Shown one piece after another: positions 34,647-43,118 of a stretch of DNA of 64,000 nucleotides; the stretch's first letter is position 1; every line of letters begins with the position of its first letter. Source of the stretch: Bradyrhizobium algeriense (GTDB taxonomy: Bacteria; Pseudomonadota; Alphaproteobacteria; Rhizobiales; Xanthobacteraceae); the NCBI RefSeq assembly GCF_036924595.1, contig NZ_JAZHRV010000001.1, positions 4,092,001 to 4,156,000 on the forward strand. The letters run 5' to 3'. The position numbers were made by a program, and so were the translations under genes. The notes under the pieces are model-generated. The model was not told the origin of the DNA. It searched no databases and was given only the letters and a program-made list of their open reading frames with translations.

Positions 34647-35972
34647 CTATCGCTTGGTAGCCCGCTCGAGAAATTGCACGAGCGCGGCGCGGTCCTGCTC
34701 CGAACCGATGCGCTGCTCCGGCATCTTGGTGCCGGGCGTGTAGGCCTGCGGCCCGATCTCGAACAGTTTGGAAACCGTCTCCGGTGTCCAGACGATATCG
34801 AGCCGCTTGAGCGCTTCGGAAAAATTGTAACCCTGCGCGGTGGCGATCCGGCGGCCGAAGATGCCGGCGAGCGTCGGTCCGGCGCGGTTGGCCTGCTCGG
34901 CGCCAAGCGTATGGCAGGCGACACAGGCACGAAAGATTTCCGCGCCGCGATCGCCGGCATAGGCGGCGAGCGGATCTCCCGCCGTCTCCAGCAGAATCGG
35001 ATCGATCGGCTCACCCGTCGCCGCGTTCCAGCGCCGGATGATATTGTCCGCGCCGCCCGTGAGCAACGTGCGGCTGTCGGGCAGGAATGCCACTGACCAG
35101 ACCGGCAGGCCCGGACCGACCAGGGTGCGCGCCAGCGTGCGCGTCTTGCGATCGATTACGCCCACCGATCCACCGATGCCCGCCGCGGCAACCAGCGCAC
35201 CGTCAGGCGAAATCGCAATCGAAATCACCGGCCTTGGCCCTGCCGCAACCTCGCCGGCACGCGCGCCGCCGGCGGTCAGGAAGTAGACCTTGCCGTCCGC
35301 GCCGCCGACCGCAATTTCACCATCGGTGCCGGTGGCCACGGCGTTGAGCGGGGTCGGCATCGGAACGACGGTCGGCGTTTGCGCTCCCGACAGCGGCCAG
35401 ATGCGAACGCTGAGGTCGTAGCTGACGCTGACCACGGCGCGGCCATCCGCCGTAAACGCCACGCCGTGGACGTTCTGCGTATGCTCATCAAGGATGCGCG
35501 GTGCGCCGCCTGCGAGCGGCCAGAGTCGCACCGTGTGGTCCCATGAGGCGGACGCGAGCGTAGCGCCATCGGGCGATGCCGCCAGCGCGACGATCGGCGC
35601 CGTGTGGCCTTCGAACACCGCGTCGGGCTCTGCCTTGCCAAGAGTCCAGATGGCTATGCGGCCATCGGCACCGGCGGTCGCGGCACGCCCCTCGCCGAGC
35701 AGCGCGATCGCGTTGACGGCGTCGGAATGGAAACGAAGCACCTGCTCGGCCGCATTGCGCGTCAGCGACCAGCGGATGGCCGTCGCATCGAAGCTGCCGG
35801 AGATCGCGACTTGCCCGTCGGCCGATATCGCCAGCGCCCGCACCGGCCCGCCATGCCCGCGCAGTTGCGCGAAAGCTGAGGTGGCTCCGATCGGCAGAGC
35901 GATCAACACGGCCAGGAGCGCCGATCTGCCTCTGTTGCGACGTGGAGTTTGTGCCAAGACCCTGCGTACCAT
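34647..35972 (-). CDS. WD40-repeat c-type cytochrome
   Basis: 441 residues. Signal peptide near the N terminus (LLAVLIALPIGATSAFA). Residues about 40-325 form WD40-like blades, for example GHGGPVRALAISADGQ and GHTAPIVALAASPDGATLAS, ending SASWDHTVRLW. The C-terminal ~100 residues are a mono-haem cytochrome c with FRACVACHTL (CXXCH) and a Met ligand in PGTKMPEQR. It is the last gene of the formate dehydrogenase run, so it may carry electrons from the cytochrome b subunit or dock the enzyme to an acceptor. That role is inferred from position. Confidence 0.85.
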   Translation of the reverse strand: MVRRVLAQTPRRNRGRSALLAVLIALPIGATSAFAQLRGHGGPVRALAISADGQVAISGSFDATAIRWSLTRNAAEQVLRFHSDAVNAIALLGEGRAATAGADGRIAIWTLGKAEPDAVFEGHTAPIVALAASPDGATLASASWDHTVRLWPLAGGAPRILDEHTQNVHGVAFTADGRAVVSVSYDLSVRIWPLSGAQTPTVVPMPTPLNAVATGTDGEIAVGGADGKVYFLTAGGARAGEVAAGPRPVISIAISPDGALVAAAGIGGSVGVIDRKTRTLARTLVGPGLPVWSVAFLPDSRTLLTGGADNIIRRWNAATGEPIDPILLETAGDPLAAYAGDRGAEIFRACVACHTLGAEQANRAGPTLAGIFGRRIATAQGYNFSEALKRLDIVWTPETVSKLFEIGPQAYTPGTKMPEQRIGSEQDRAALVQFLERATKR

Positions 35973-35984
35973 TCCCGTCGGCCC

Positions 35985-36371
35985 TCAGCGCACGCCTGGC
36001 CTGTCGCGGTCGAGCCCCTTGGCCTGGAGGTCGTCGAGGTAGTCCTGAAAGCGCCGTTCGGCATTCACGCCGAGGTCGCGCAGGAACGCCCAGGAGTAGA
36101 TACCGGTCGAGTGCATGTCGTCGAACCCGATTCTGATGGCATAATTGCCGACAGGATCGACGGAAAGAATGGTCACATTACGTTTGCCGCCGACCGTCTT
36201 GCGCTCGGCTTCGGAATGCCCCTGCACTTCGGCGGACGGGCTGGTTACCCGGAGCAACTCGGCGGGGAGATCGAAGGTACGGCCGTCGTCAAAAGCAACG
36301 CTCAACGTCCGGCGATCCTTCGGCAGGCGAATTTCGACCGGCCACGCCAGCGTGACGTCAGGCGCTCGCAC
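35985..36371 (-). CDS. DUF971 (GBBH-like N-terminal domain) protein
   Basis: 128 residues with a GTG start. The family core FDDGRTFDLPAELLRV, SPSAEVQGH, then VGNYAIRIGFDDMHSTGIYSW is complete. DUF971 is found free-standing, in gamma-butyrobetaine hydroxylase, and as the C-terminal domain of the plant Fe-S carrier HCF101 next to an Mrp domain. In this cluster, which also contains an Mrp ATPase, an Fe-S handling role is plausible. It is 12 bp upstream of the cytochrome gene and 8 bp after the 51-aa gene. Confidence 0.85.
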   Translation of the reverse strand: MRAPDVTLAWPVEIRLPKDRRTLSVAFDDGRTFDLPAELLRVTSPSAEVQGHSEAERKTVGGKRNVTILSVDPVGNYAIRIGFDDMHSTGIYSWAFLRDLGVNAERRFQDYLDDLQAKGLDRDRPGVR

Positions 36372-36379
36372 CGCCGGCG

Positions 36380-36535
36380 TCAGCTCGAACCGACCAAATT
36401 GTGGCCGGGATCGCTGACCCTGGCGCCGCTCGTCGTAAAGGCGACGGAGCTTGGCTCCTGGATGGAGTTAAGGACCATCGCGACGCCGACGGCGGCAACC
36501 ACAGCAAAAGCCACAGCCGCAATAAACACCTTCAT
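36380..36535 (-). CDS. Small membrane protein in the formate dehydrogenase operon (51 aa)
   Basis: 51 residues. One N-terminal hydrophobic helix (MKVFIAAVAFAVVAAVGVAM) followed by a polar periplasmic-type tail. GAGGAAG sits six bases before ATG 36535. It lies between the cytochrome b gene (30 bp away) and the DUF971 gene (8 bp away), so it is clearly part of the operon. No family recognised; an accessory subunit for the membrane module is possible. Confidence 0.7.
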   Translation of the reverse strand: MKVFIAAVAFAVVAAVGVAMVLNSIQEPSSVAFTTSGARVSDPGHNLVGSS

Positions 36536-36565
36536 GGCACTTCCTCACATTTGACTTGAGCCGGA

Positions 36566-37591
36566 CTATTCGGCCGGCACTGCATGCGGCGTGCGGTCGG
36601 ACGGCGCGCCAGCCTTTTTCTGTTCTTCCTCGACCCAGAGCGAGTGATGCTCCTTGGCCCAGTTGAGATCGACCTCGCCAGTCCCCATGGCGTCGAAAGC
36701 CCCCTCCATTCCGATGGAGCCGATATAGATATGCGCCAGCATGACAGCAATGAAGAGCATGGCGATCACGGCGTGGATCACGGTCCAGAACTGAAGCGCC
36801 GTCACAGTGGCCGCAAGGTAGGGGAATATCAGGAACCAGCCGGATACCGACATCAGCGCGCCGCCGATGATCACGATCCAGAAAATACCCTTCTGCCCGG
36901 CGTTAAAGCGCTTCGCCGGCGGATGCTTGCCGGCCGACAGGATGCCGCCACCCTGCTTGAACCATTCCAGATCGAGCTTGCCTGGAATGTTATCCTTGAT
37001 CCAGATCAGGAACATGATGACGAGGCCGAGCATGAACGGGAACGCGAGATAGTTATGGGCGAATTTTGCGTAAGTCGACATGGTGGCGAAGACTTCGGGA
37101 CCGAACAACGGCAGAATGAGCATGCGGCCGAAGCTGATGTTCAGGCCCGATAGCGCCAGCACAATGAAGCAGCTTGCCGTCAGCCAGTGGACGAAGCGCT
37201 CGAGGCCGGCGAAGCGCAGTATCTTCGTCCCGGAGAAACCATGCTCGACGCGGATTCGCCCGCGCACCATCAGGAAAATCGCCAGCAGGGCTACCATCCC
37301 GATGATGGCGACGCCGCCAATGATCGGCAACCTGCTGCGCTGGAAATCGCGCCAGTCGCGCCCGGCGGGCTGAATAAGGCTGGCAGCCCTCGCATCCGGA
37401 ATGGTGATCCGGCCGGTGATCTTGTCGCCTCTCTGCAGCTCATTCAGGAGTTGGTCTTCCTGGACGGCTTCGGCCGTCGGCCTGAAGGAAAGCTGCGCGG
37501 CGGCGGGATAGGTCATGACGAACAGCAGCGCGAACGCGGCGAACAAAGGCCTGAAGCCGGCGAGTTTTAGAATTGAAAGTGAGCCTGGCAT
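36566..37591 (-). CDS. fdoI: Formate dehydrogenase cytochrome b556 subunit (gamma)
   Basis: 341 residues from ATG 37591 (MPGSLSILKLAG). A signal-like N-terminal helix and a periplasmic segment are followed by a membrane core of about four helices with haem-ligand histidines in ERFVHWLTASCF, AHNYLAFPF and TVIHAVIAMLF. It anchors the enzyme and passes electrons from the Fe-S subunit. The N-terminal extension of about 100 residues is longer than in E. coli FdnI (217 aa). Confidence 0.92.
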   Translation of the reverse strand: MPGSLSILKLAGFRPLFAAFALLFVMTYPAAAQLSFRPTAEAVQEDQLLNELQRGDKITGRITIPDARAASLIQPAGRDWRDFQRSRLPIIGGVAIIGMVALLAIFLMVRGRIRVEHGFSGTKILRFAGLERFVHWLTASCFIVLALSGLNISFGRMLILPLFGPEVFATMSTYAKFAHNYLAFPFMLGLVIMFLIWIKDNIPGKLDLEWFKQGGGILSAGKHPPAKRFNAGQKGIFWIVIIGGALMSVSGWFLIFPYLAATVTALQFWTVIHAVIAMLFIAVMLAHIYIGSIGMEGAFDAMGTGEVDLNWAKEHHSLWVEEEQKKAGAPSDRTPHAVPAE

Positions 37592-37660
37592 TTGCACAAC
37601 GCCCTTTCGGTTATCGGAATTACGCTGATGCCGCCGCGCCGGAGCGCGACAGCCGTTCTA

Positions 37661-38257
37661 TCAGCCGGTCGGTGAATCGCTGTAGGCGGTCTTCCAGCCC
37701 CACATGCCGGAACCGTAACCGCGCTTCATCACCCGCTCCTTGTAGATCTCGGCAATGATCGCGCCGTCGCCGGCGAGCAGCGACTTGGTCGAGCACATCT
37801 CGGCGCAGATCGGCAGCTTGCCTTCGGCCAGACGATTGGCGCCGTATTTGGCGTATTCGGCCGGCGTGGAGTCGGCTTCCGGCCCGCCCGCGCAATAGGT
37901 GCACTTGTCCATCTTGCCGCGCGATCCGAAGTTGCCGACCTTCGGATATTGCGGCGCGCCGAACGGACAGGCGTAGAAGCAGTAACCGCAGCCGATGCAC
38001 AGGTCCTTGGAATGAAGCACCACGCCGTCGGCGGTGGTGTAGAAGCACGACACCGGGCAGACCGCGGCGCACGGCGCATCGGTGCAGTGCATGCAGGCCA
38101 TCGAGACCGAGCGTTCGCCGGGCTTGCCGTCATTGATGGTGACGACGCGGCGGCGATTGATGCCCCACGGCACTTCATGTTCGTTCTTGCAGGCGGTCAC
38201 GCAGGCGTTGCACTCAATGCAACGGTCAGCATCACAAAGAAATTTGACGCGAGCCAT
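37661..38257 (-). CDS. fdoH: Formate dehydrogenase iron-sulfur subunit (beta)
   Basis: 198 residues with the four-cluster ferredoxin pattern: CIECNACVTACKNEH, CMHCTDAPCAAVCPVSC, CIGCGYCFYACPFG, and CTYC with CAEMC. It relays electrons from the molybdenum subunit to cytochrome b. It is much shorter than E. coli FdnH (294 residues) and lacks the C-terminal membrane helix, so attachment must rely on the gamma subunit. It lies 13 bp after the catalytic-subunit gene. Confidence 0.94.
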   Translation of the reverse strand: MARVKFLCDADRCIECNACVTACKNEHEVPWGINRRRVVTINDGKPGERSVSMACMHCTDAPCAAVCPVSCFYTTADGVVLHSKDLCIGCGYCFYACPFGAPQYPKVGNFGSRGKMDKCTYCAGGPEADSTPAEYAKYGANRLAEGKLPICAEMCSTKSLLAGDGAIIAEIYKERVMKRGYGSGMWGWKTAYSDSPTG

Positions 38258-38270
38258 GTCTATTCTCCTC

Positions 38271-41237
38271 TCACGCCGATTGGATCTGGCACAGGGTCAC
38301 CTTGCCCTCGTGCATGCCGGTGACCGGGTCGTAGCCGTAGGACGTGATCGTGTTGACGCTTTCGCCCAGCACGATCGGGTCTGATCCCTTCGGATACTTG
38401 CCGCGCTGGTCGACGCCCTGGAACCAGCCGGAGAAGTGGAACGGCATGAATGCCACTCCCTTGCCGACGCGGTCGGTGACGAGCGCCTTGACGCGGGCCT
38501 TCGAGCTGTTTTCCGGACCGAACACCCAGACCCAGCCGCCGTCCTTGATGCCGCGCTCGGCGGCATCCGATGTGTTGACCTCGACGAACATGTCCTGCTG
38601 CAATTCGGCAAGCCATTTGTTCGATCGGGTTTCCTCGCCGCCGCCTTCGTATTCCACGAGGCGTCCCGAGGTCAGGATGATCGGGAATTGCTTGGCCAGC
38701 CCCTTGTCCACCGCCGCCTTCTGAACGGAGAAGCCGAGATTGGGCATGCGGAACTGGCGCCCGTCCGGACGCGTCGGATACTTCGCGACGAGATCGGGCC
38801 GCGCCGTGTAGATCGGCTCGCGATGCACCGGCACCGGATCAGGTAGATTCCACGCGACCGCGCGGGCCTTGCCGTTGCCATACGCCATCACGCCACGCTC
38901 CAGCGTGACCCGGATGATGCCGCCGGACAGATCGACGGCCCAACCGACGCCGTCGGGATTGTTGCCGCCGATCTTGTTGATGGTGGCCAGTTCGTCCGCG
39001 GTGAGATCCTTGTCCCAACCGAGCTTCTTGAGCACGCCGTAGGTGAACTCGGGATAGCCGTCGGTCAGCTCCGAACCCTTGCTGTAGGAGCCTTCGGCCA
39101 AAAGATTGACGTTCTTCACCGAACCGTCCGGCTGCTTCTCTTCGTAGACCACGCCGAAGCGGGCGCGGAACGTGCCGCCGCCATCCTTCACATGAAGGTT
39201 GGTGTTGTAGAGCGTGTGCGTTCCCGGATGCTTGATCTGCGGCGTGCCCCAGCACGGCCACGGCAGGCCATAATAGTCGCCGCCGATCTCGGGCTCGTCC
39301 GCCTTGGCGCGCAAGGTCACCAGATCGAACTTGCCCTGGTTTTCCATGTGCGCCTTCAGCCGCTCCGGCGACTGGCCGGAATAGCCGGTCGAGAAGCCGC
39401 CGCGGTTGATTTCGCGCAAGAGGTCTTCAGGAGACGGACGGTTGTTCTCGACCTTGATGTTCTTGAACATCTTGTCGGCGAAGCCGAGCTTCGTCGACAG
39501 CCGGTAGATGATCTCATAGTCGTCCTTCGATTCGAAGATCGGCTTGACGATCTGCTCACCCCACTGCAGCGAGCGGTTGGAGGCCGTGCGCGAGCCGGAG
39601 GTTTCGAACTGGGTGCAGGCGGGCAACAGGTAGGTGCCGTTCTTGCGGTCCGAGATCGCGGCGAACGTGGTCGGATGCGGATCGGCAACCACGAGCAGCT
39701 CCAGCTTCTCCAGGCCCTTCACCATTTCCGTCATGCGCGGCACGGTATTGCCGCCGTGCCCCATGATGACCACGCCCTTCACGGTATCGCGTTGATCGAC
39801 GTCGTCAGGATTGGCCAGCGTCGCATCGAACCAGCGGGTCCACGGGATGCCCGGCAGTTCCATGTTCTGCTTGCGGGTGCGCGCCGGACGGCCCGCCTTC
39901 GCCGGGACTTCGTCGAAGCGCGACTGCAGATAATCGTATTCGACTTCCCAGACGCGCGCCCAGTGCTTCCAGGCGCCTTCGACCAGGCCGTAATAGAGCG
40001 GCAGCGTCACGATATCGAGGCCGATATCGGTCGCGCCTTGCACGTTGCAATGGCCGCGGAAGATGTTGGCGCCATTGCCGAAGGAGCCAACGTTGCCCGT
40101 CGCCAGCAGTAAGTTGCAGTAGGCGCGGACGTTTGCGGTGCCGACAGTGTGCTGGGTGCCGCCCATGCACCAGACAAAGGCCGCTGGCTTCTGCTTGGCA
40201 AAAGTCTCGGCGACCTTCTTCAACTGCTCGCCGGGAATTCCGGTGACACGCTCGACCTCTTCGGGGGTCCATTTGGCGACTTCGGCGCGGATCTGGTCCA
40301 TGCCGTAGACGCGTTGCTTAATGAATTCCTTGTCTTCCCAGCCATTGTTGAAGATGTGGTGCAGCATGCCCCAGATGACGGCGATATCGGTGCCGCCACG
40401 GAACCTCACATATTCGGTGGCATGCGCCGCGGTGCGGGTGAAGCGCGGGTCGAGCACGAACACGTTGGCACGATTGAGCTCCTTGCCGGAGAGGATGTGC
40501 TGCAGCGAAACCGGGTGCGCCTCGGCGGCGTTCGATCCCATGAAGACGATGGTCTTCGAGTTGCGCATGTCATTGTAGGAATTCGTCATCGCGCCGTAGC
40601 CCCAGGTATTGGCGACGCCGGCGACGGTGGTGGAATGGCAGATGCGGGCCTGGTGATCGATCGAGTTGGTGCCCCAGAACGCCGCGAACTTGCGGAACAG
40701 ATAGCCGCCTTCATTGGAGAATTTCGCGGAGCCCAACAGATAGACCGAGTCGGCGCCGGACTTGGCGCGGATCTCAAGCATCTTGTCGCCGATCTCGTTG
40801 ATCGCCTGATCCCACGAGACCTTCTGCCACTCGCCGTTGACCAGCTTCATCGGATATTTCAGCCGGCGGTCGCCATGGACGAGTTCACGCACCGCAGCGC
40901 CCTTGGCGCAATGCGAGCCGCGATTGATCGGGCTGTCCCAGGCCGGCTCCTGGCCGACCCAGACGCCGTTTTGCACTTCGGCAATCACGGTGCAGCCGAC
41001 CGAACAATGCGTGCAGATATTCTTCCTGATTTCCGTCGGTGCGCCGACCTTCTCAGGCCCGGCCTGCGCCTTGCGCACCGAGCCGAGCGGCATCAGGCCG
41101 ATCGCAGCACCTGCACCCGCCGCCAGACCGGACCGCCGCAGGAACGTACGGCGGTCGAGAACGCCTGACGCGAGGCCGGCGGCGATACCCTGCAAACGCG
41201 CCCTGCCCGCGGATCCGTCTTTTCGCTTCATCAACAT
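38271..41237 (-). CDS. fdoG: Formate dehydrogenase catalytic subunit (alpha), Cys-type
   Basis: 988 residues. A Tat signal with twin Arg at 29-30 (RRTFLRRSG) exports the folded enzyme. The 4Fe-4S cysteines are C75, C78, C82 and C110. The molybdenum/tungsten ligand is C200 in QARICHSTTV, where the E. coli enzyme has selenocysteine; the gene is one open frame with no internal TGA. His201 next to it is the conserved catalytic His. It oxidises formate to CO2 at the periplasmic face, feeding the respiratory chain. Confidence 0.95.
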   Translation of the reverse strand: MLMKRKDGSAGRARLQGIAAGLASGVLDRRTFLRRSGLAAGAGAAIGLMPLGSVRKAQAGPEKVGAPTEIRKNICTHCSVGCTVIAEVQNGVWVGQEPAWDSPINRGSHCAKGAAVRELVHGDRRLKYPMKLVNGEWQKVSWDQAINEIGDKMLEIRAKSGADSVYLLGSAKFSNEGGYLFRKFAAFWGTNSIDHQARICHSTTVAGVANTWGYGAMTNSYNDMRNSKTIVFMGSNAAEAHPVSLQHILSGKELNRANVFVLDPRFTRTAAHATEYVRFRGGTDIAVIWGMLHHIFNNGWEDKEFIKQRVYGMDQIRAEVAKWTPEEVERVTGIPGEQLKKVAETFAKQKPAAFVWCMGGTQHTVGTANVRAYCNLLLATGNVGSFGNGANIFRGHCNVQGATDIGLDIVTLPLYYGLVEGAWKHWARVWEVEYDYLQSRFDEVPAKAGRPARTRKQNMELPGIPWTRWFDATLANPDDVDQRDTVKGVVIMGHGGNTVPRMTEMVKGLEKLELLVVADPHPTTFAAISDRKNGTYLLPACTQFETSGSRTASNRSLQWGEQIVKPIFESKDDYEIIYRLSTKLGFADKMFKNIKVENNRPSPEDLLREINRGGFSTGYSGQSPERLKAHMENQGKFDLVTLRAKADEPEIGGDYYGLPWPCWGTPQIKHPGTHTLYNTNLHVKDGGGTFRARFGVVYEEKQPDGSVKNVNLLAEGSYSKGSELTDGYPEFTYGVLKKLGWDKDLTADELATINKIGGNNPDGVGWAVDLSGGIIRVTLERGVMAYGNGKARAVAWNLPDPVPVHREPIYTARPDLVAKYPTRPDGRQFRMPNLGFSVQKAAVDKGLAKQFPIILTSGRLVEYEGGGEETRSNKWLAELQQDMFVEVNTSDAAERGIKDGGWVWVFGPENSSKARVKALVTDRVGKGVAFMPFHFSGWFQGVDQRGKYPKGSDPIVLGESVNTITSYGYDPVTGMHEGKVTLCQIQSA

Positions 41238-41250
41238 GTGCGTGTTCCCA

Positions 41251-41466
41251 TCAATAGCGGTTGACGCGATAGAAATTCTTGACGTGATCGGTTTCCTTGT
41301 AGCGCGCCTTGACGCGCTCGGCCTGCGACTCGTCCGCCACAGCCTCGCCGCCAGTCAACGGCACAACGGCTGCTGCTGCGACCGCCGAACCGCCCATCAG
41401 AAACAGGCTGCGCCGATCCACCCCGGTGGCCCGAGACTTGCCCTTGCTGTCAGATGGTTTGCTCAT
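41251..41466 (-). CDS. Formate dehydrogenase region Tat-target peptide
   Basis: 71 residues. The Tat motif DRRSLFLMGGSAVAAAAVVP leads a short mature region ending DHVKNFYRVNRY. This is the small Tat-signal protein found directly upstream of this kind of formate dehydrogenase. Its tail is conserved but its role is unknown; it may travel with or prime export of the catalytic subunit. It is 13 bp from fdoG. Confidence 0.88.
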   Translation of the reverse strand: MSKPSDSKGKSRATGVDRRSLFLMGGSAVAAAAVVPLTGGEAVADESQAERVKARYKETDHVKNFYRVNRY

Positions 41467-41499
41467 TGCGATCTCCCGTTTTCGCGTTGCCTATCGCCG

Positions 41500-42288
41500 T
41501 CACTCGGACAGCGTGAAGGCCTCCGATTCCAATTCCATGAAGACACGGCCGACGCGGCCGACGGCGCGGTAGAAGCGCGCCGATTGCGACGTTTCCAGAT
41601 CGGCGAACATCCGCGCCGCCCACGACTTGAGATGCCGTTCGAAAAAGCGCGCCTGTTCGGCGAACTCAGCCTCGAAGTCGCCGCGTGCGAGGCCGGCCAT
41701 GACTTCGAGCAAAATAGCGATGTGGTCTTCCGGCTCGCGCGAGGTGCCCGCGCGCTCGATCCCGAGCCCGCGCAGATCCTCGCGCACCCGCGCCAGTGGA
41801 CGCTCGTGAAGAAAGCCGGTCAGATAGTAGGAGGCATAGGGAAGTAGTTCGCCGCGGCCAAGCCCGATGAAGAGATCGAAGAATTCCTTGCTGACGGCGC
41901 GGTCGTCTGTCGCGGCAGCAGCGGCAGCGAGTTCCACATGCGCCATGCCGAGTTCGGAACCGTCGCCCTTCAGCGTTGCAACGCGCTTGAGCGTCTCGGC
42001 ATCGGGCGCCTTGCCGAGCAGCAGCGACAGCAGGCCGTATTCCGCGGCGCGCAGTTGATCGATCTCGTCGATTTCGGGCTTCGACGTCACCTGGTCCTCG
42101 GACTGTCCATAGAGATCGGGACGAAGAACGAATCGATTGACCTGCGTCAGCGCTTCGACGGCGAGAACCCGCTCAGCGGGGATGCGCGACCACGCCGAGA
42201 CGGAGGGCTGCGCAATGCCTATCCCTCGCGCCAGCGATGCAACGCCACCCGCTGCCCTGATTGCTAGTTCCAGACCGGTGTCACGCAT
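41500..42288 (-). CDS. Fusion of a YdaS/Cro-like helix-turn-helix and a TorD-family chaperone
   Basis: 262 residues from ATG 42288 (MRDTGLELAIRAAGG). Residues 1-65 (LELAIRAAGGVASLARGIGI, then AQPSVSAWSRIPAERVLAVE) are a Cro/YdaS-type HTH; residues about 75-262 are an all-helical TorD-type Tat/molybdoenzyme chaperone (EYGLLSLLLGKAPDAETL, LPYASYYLTGFLHERPLARV). TorD proteins bind the Tat signal of the catalytic subunit during cofactor insertion. The HTH suggests that it also controls transcription, coupling chaperone occupancy to fdh expression. That coupling is inference. Confidence 0.85.
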   Translation of the reverse strand: MRDTGLELAIRAAGGVASLARGIGIAQPSVSAWSRIPAERVLAVEALTQVNRFVLRPDLYGQSEDQVTSKPEIDEIDQLRAAEYGLLSLLLGKAPDAETLKRVATLKGDGSELGMAHVELAAAAAATDDRAVSKEFFDLFIGLGRGELLPYASYYLTGFLHERPLARVREDLRGLGIERAGTSREPEDHIAILLEVMAGLARGDFEAEFAEQARFFERHLKSWAARMFADLETSQSARFYRAVGRVGRVFMELESEAFTLSE

Positions 42289-42347
42289 GGTGCTACCGAT
42301 TTCTCCCCCGCCCATTCGCGCCCCACCCGTGTCCCTCGGGCGTACAA

Positions 42348-42401
42348 ACTTAGAACTGGAATTATTCCAAGCTGGGAATCTGTATCATAGGCTTTGCCTA
42401 T
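42348..42401. promoter_or_regulatory. Two palindromes upstream of the HTH-TorD gene
   Basis: CTTAGAA and TTCCAAG (42348-42370, one mismatch) flank an inner GGAATTATTCC, and ATAGGC/GCCTAT form a second perfect 6-bp inverted repeat at 42387-42401. They lie in the 131-bp AT-richer gap between the DUF3306 stop and the HTH-TorD start, the only sizeable gap in the minus-strand run. Candidate operators for the HTH-TorD protein; the second could also be a terminator stem. Confidence 0.5.
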
Positions 42402-42419
42402 TTCCGCAAATACTTTTGT

Positions 42420-43118
42420 CTAAACAATCGGTTTCGCGGTGCCATGACGTCGCACGGGCTGCTGCGGTGCAGCAGGCTTTGCCAGTTGGAACCCGTCGGT
42501 CTGCGTGGGTTCCGCGGTACCGCCTTCGGCCTTTGAAACGGCTTCCGTTTCCGGCTCATCGGACCGTCCGAGGGGCTGCGCCGCAAGATCTTCCTGCGCT
42601 TTTGCCGACAGTTCGCGTTCGGGCGGCTCTACCGGCGAGCGTGCCGTCTCATCGCCGGAATTTACGTCAAAATTTATCGGTTCGGCAGCGGATTCGCCCA
42701 TGATCTGCGACACCAGCCGCGCCACATCGACACCTGCGCCGAGTTCGCCGCCGCCGGGGACCCCGCCCGGGGTATTCCAGTCATAGGCGTATTCGAGTGC
42801 TGGATTGACGTAATTGCGAATCGCGGTATCCAGCGCCCAGGATTTTTGCAAAGCCGCATTCCGCAAATGTTCGGGAACGCCCTTGCGAAGAAATGCTGAC
42901 ATGTCGGTGCTAGCAGTCAGATCCTCGAGCTTTGGCAAGGTTGAGAGATCGAATTCCGGCGTGACGTCGTCGCCTTGCGGTGCGGGCGAGCCTGACGATT
43001 CGACGCTTTCGGCAGCCGGCGCGTCCGGCTGCGGCTCCGGCTGTTTTGCCTCCTGCTTGCGCTGCGACCATCGAGCCAGAAAGCCCTTGTCACGATCGGC
43101 TTCGTCCGGACCACTCAT
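42420..43118 (-). CDS. DUF3306 protein
   Basis: 232 residues. The conserved part is FLARWSQRKQEA near the N terminus and FDLSTLPKLEDL, TDMSAFLRKGVPEHLRNAAL, then RNYVNPALEYAYDWNTPGG in the middle; the C-terminal 100 residues are acidic and Pro-rich. DUF3306 proteins are found almost only beside formate dehydrogenase genes, with DUF3305. Role unknown. It overlaps the DUF3305 gene as ATGA. Confidence 0.85.
   Translation of the reverse strand: MSGPDEADRDKGFLARWSQRKQEAKQPEPQPDAPAAESVESSGSPAPQGDDVTPEFDLSTLPKLEDLTASTDMSAFLRKGVPEHLRNAALQKSWALDTAIRNYVNPALEYAYDWNTPGGVPGGGELGAGVDVARLVSQIMGESAAEPINFDVNSGDETARSPVEPPERELSAKAQEDLAAQPLGRSDEPETEAVSKAEGGTAEPTQTDGFQLAKPAAPQQPVRRHGTAKPIV

Noticed and set aside
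38271..41237. Selenocysteine-containing formate dehydrogenase
   Set aside because: The Sec position is a Cys codon and the gene has no in-frame TGA.
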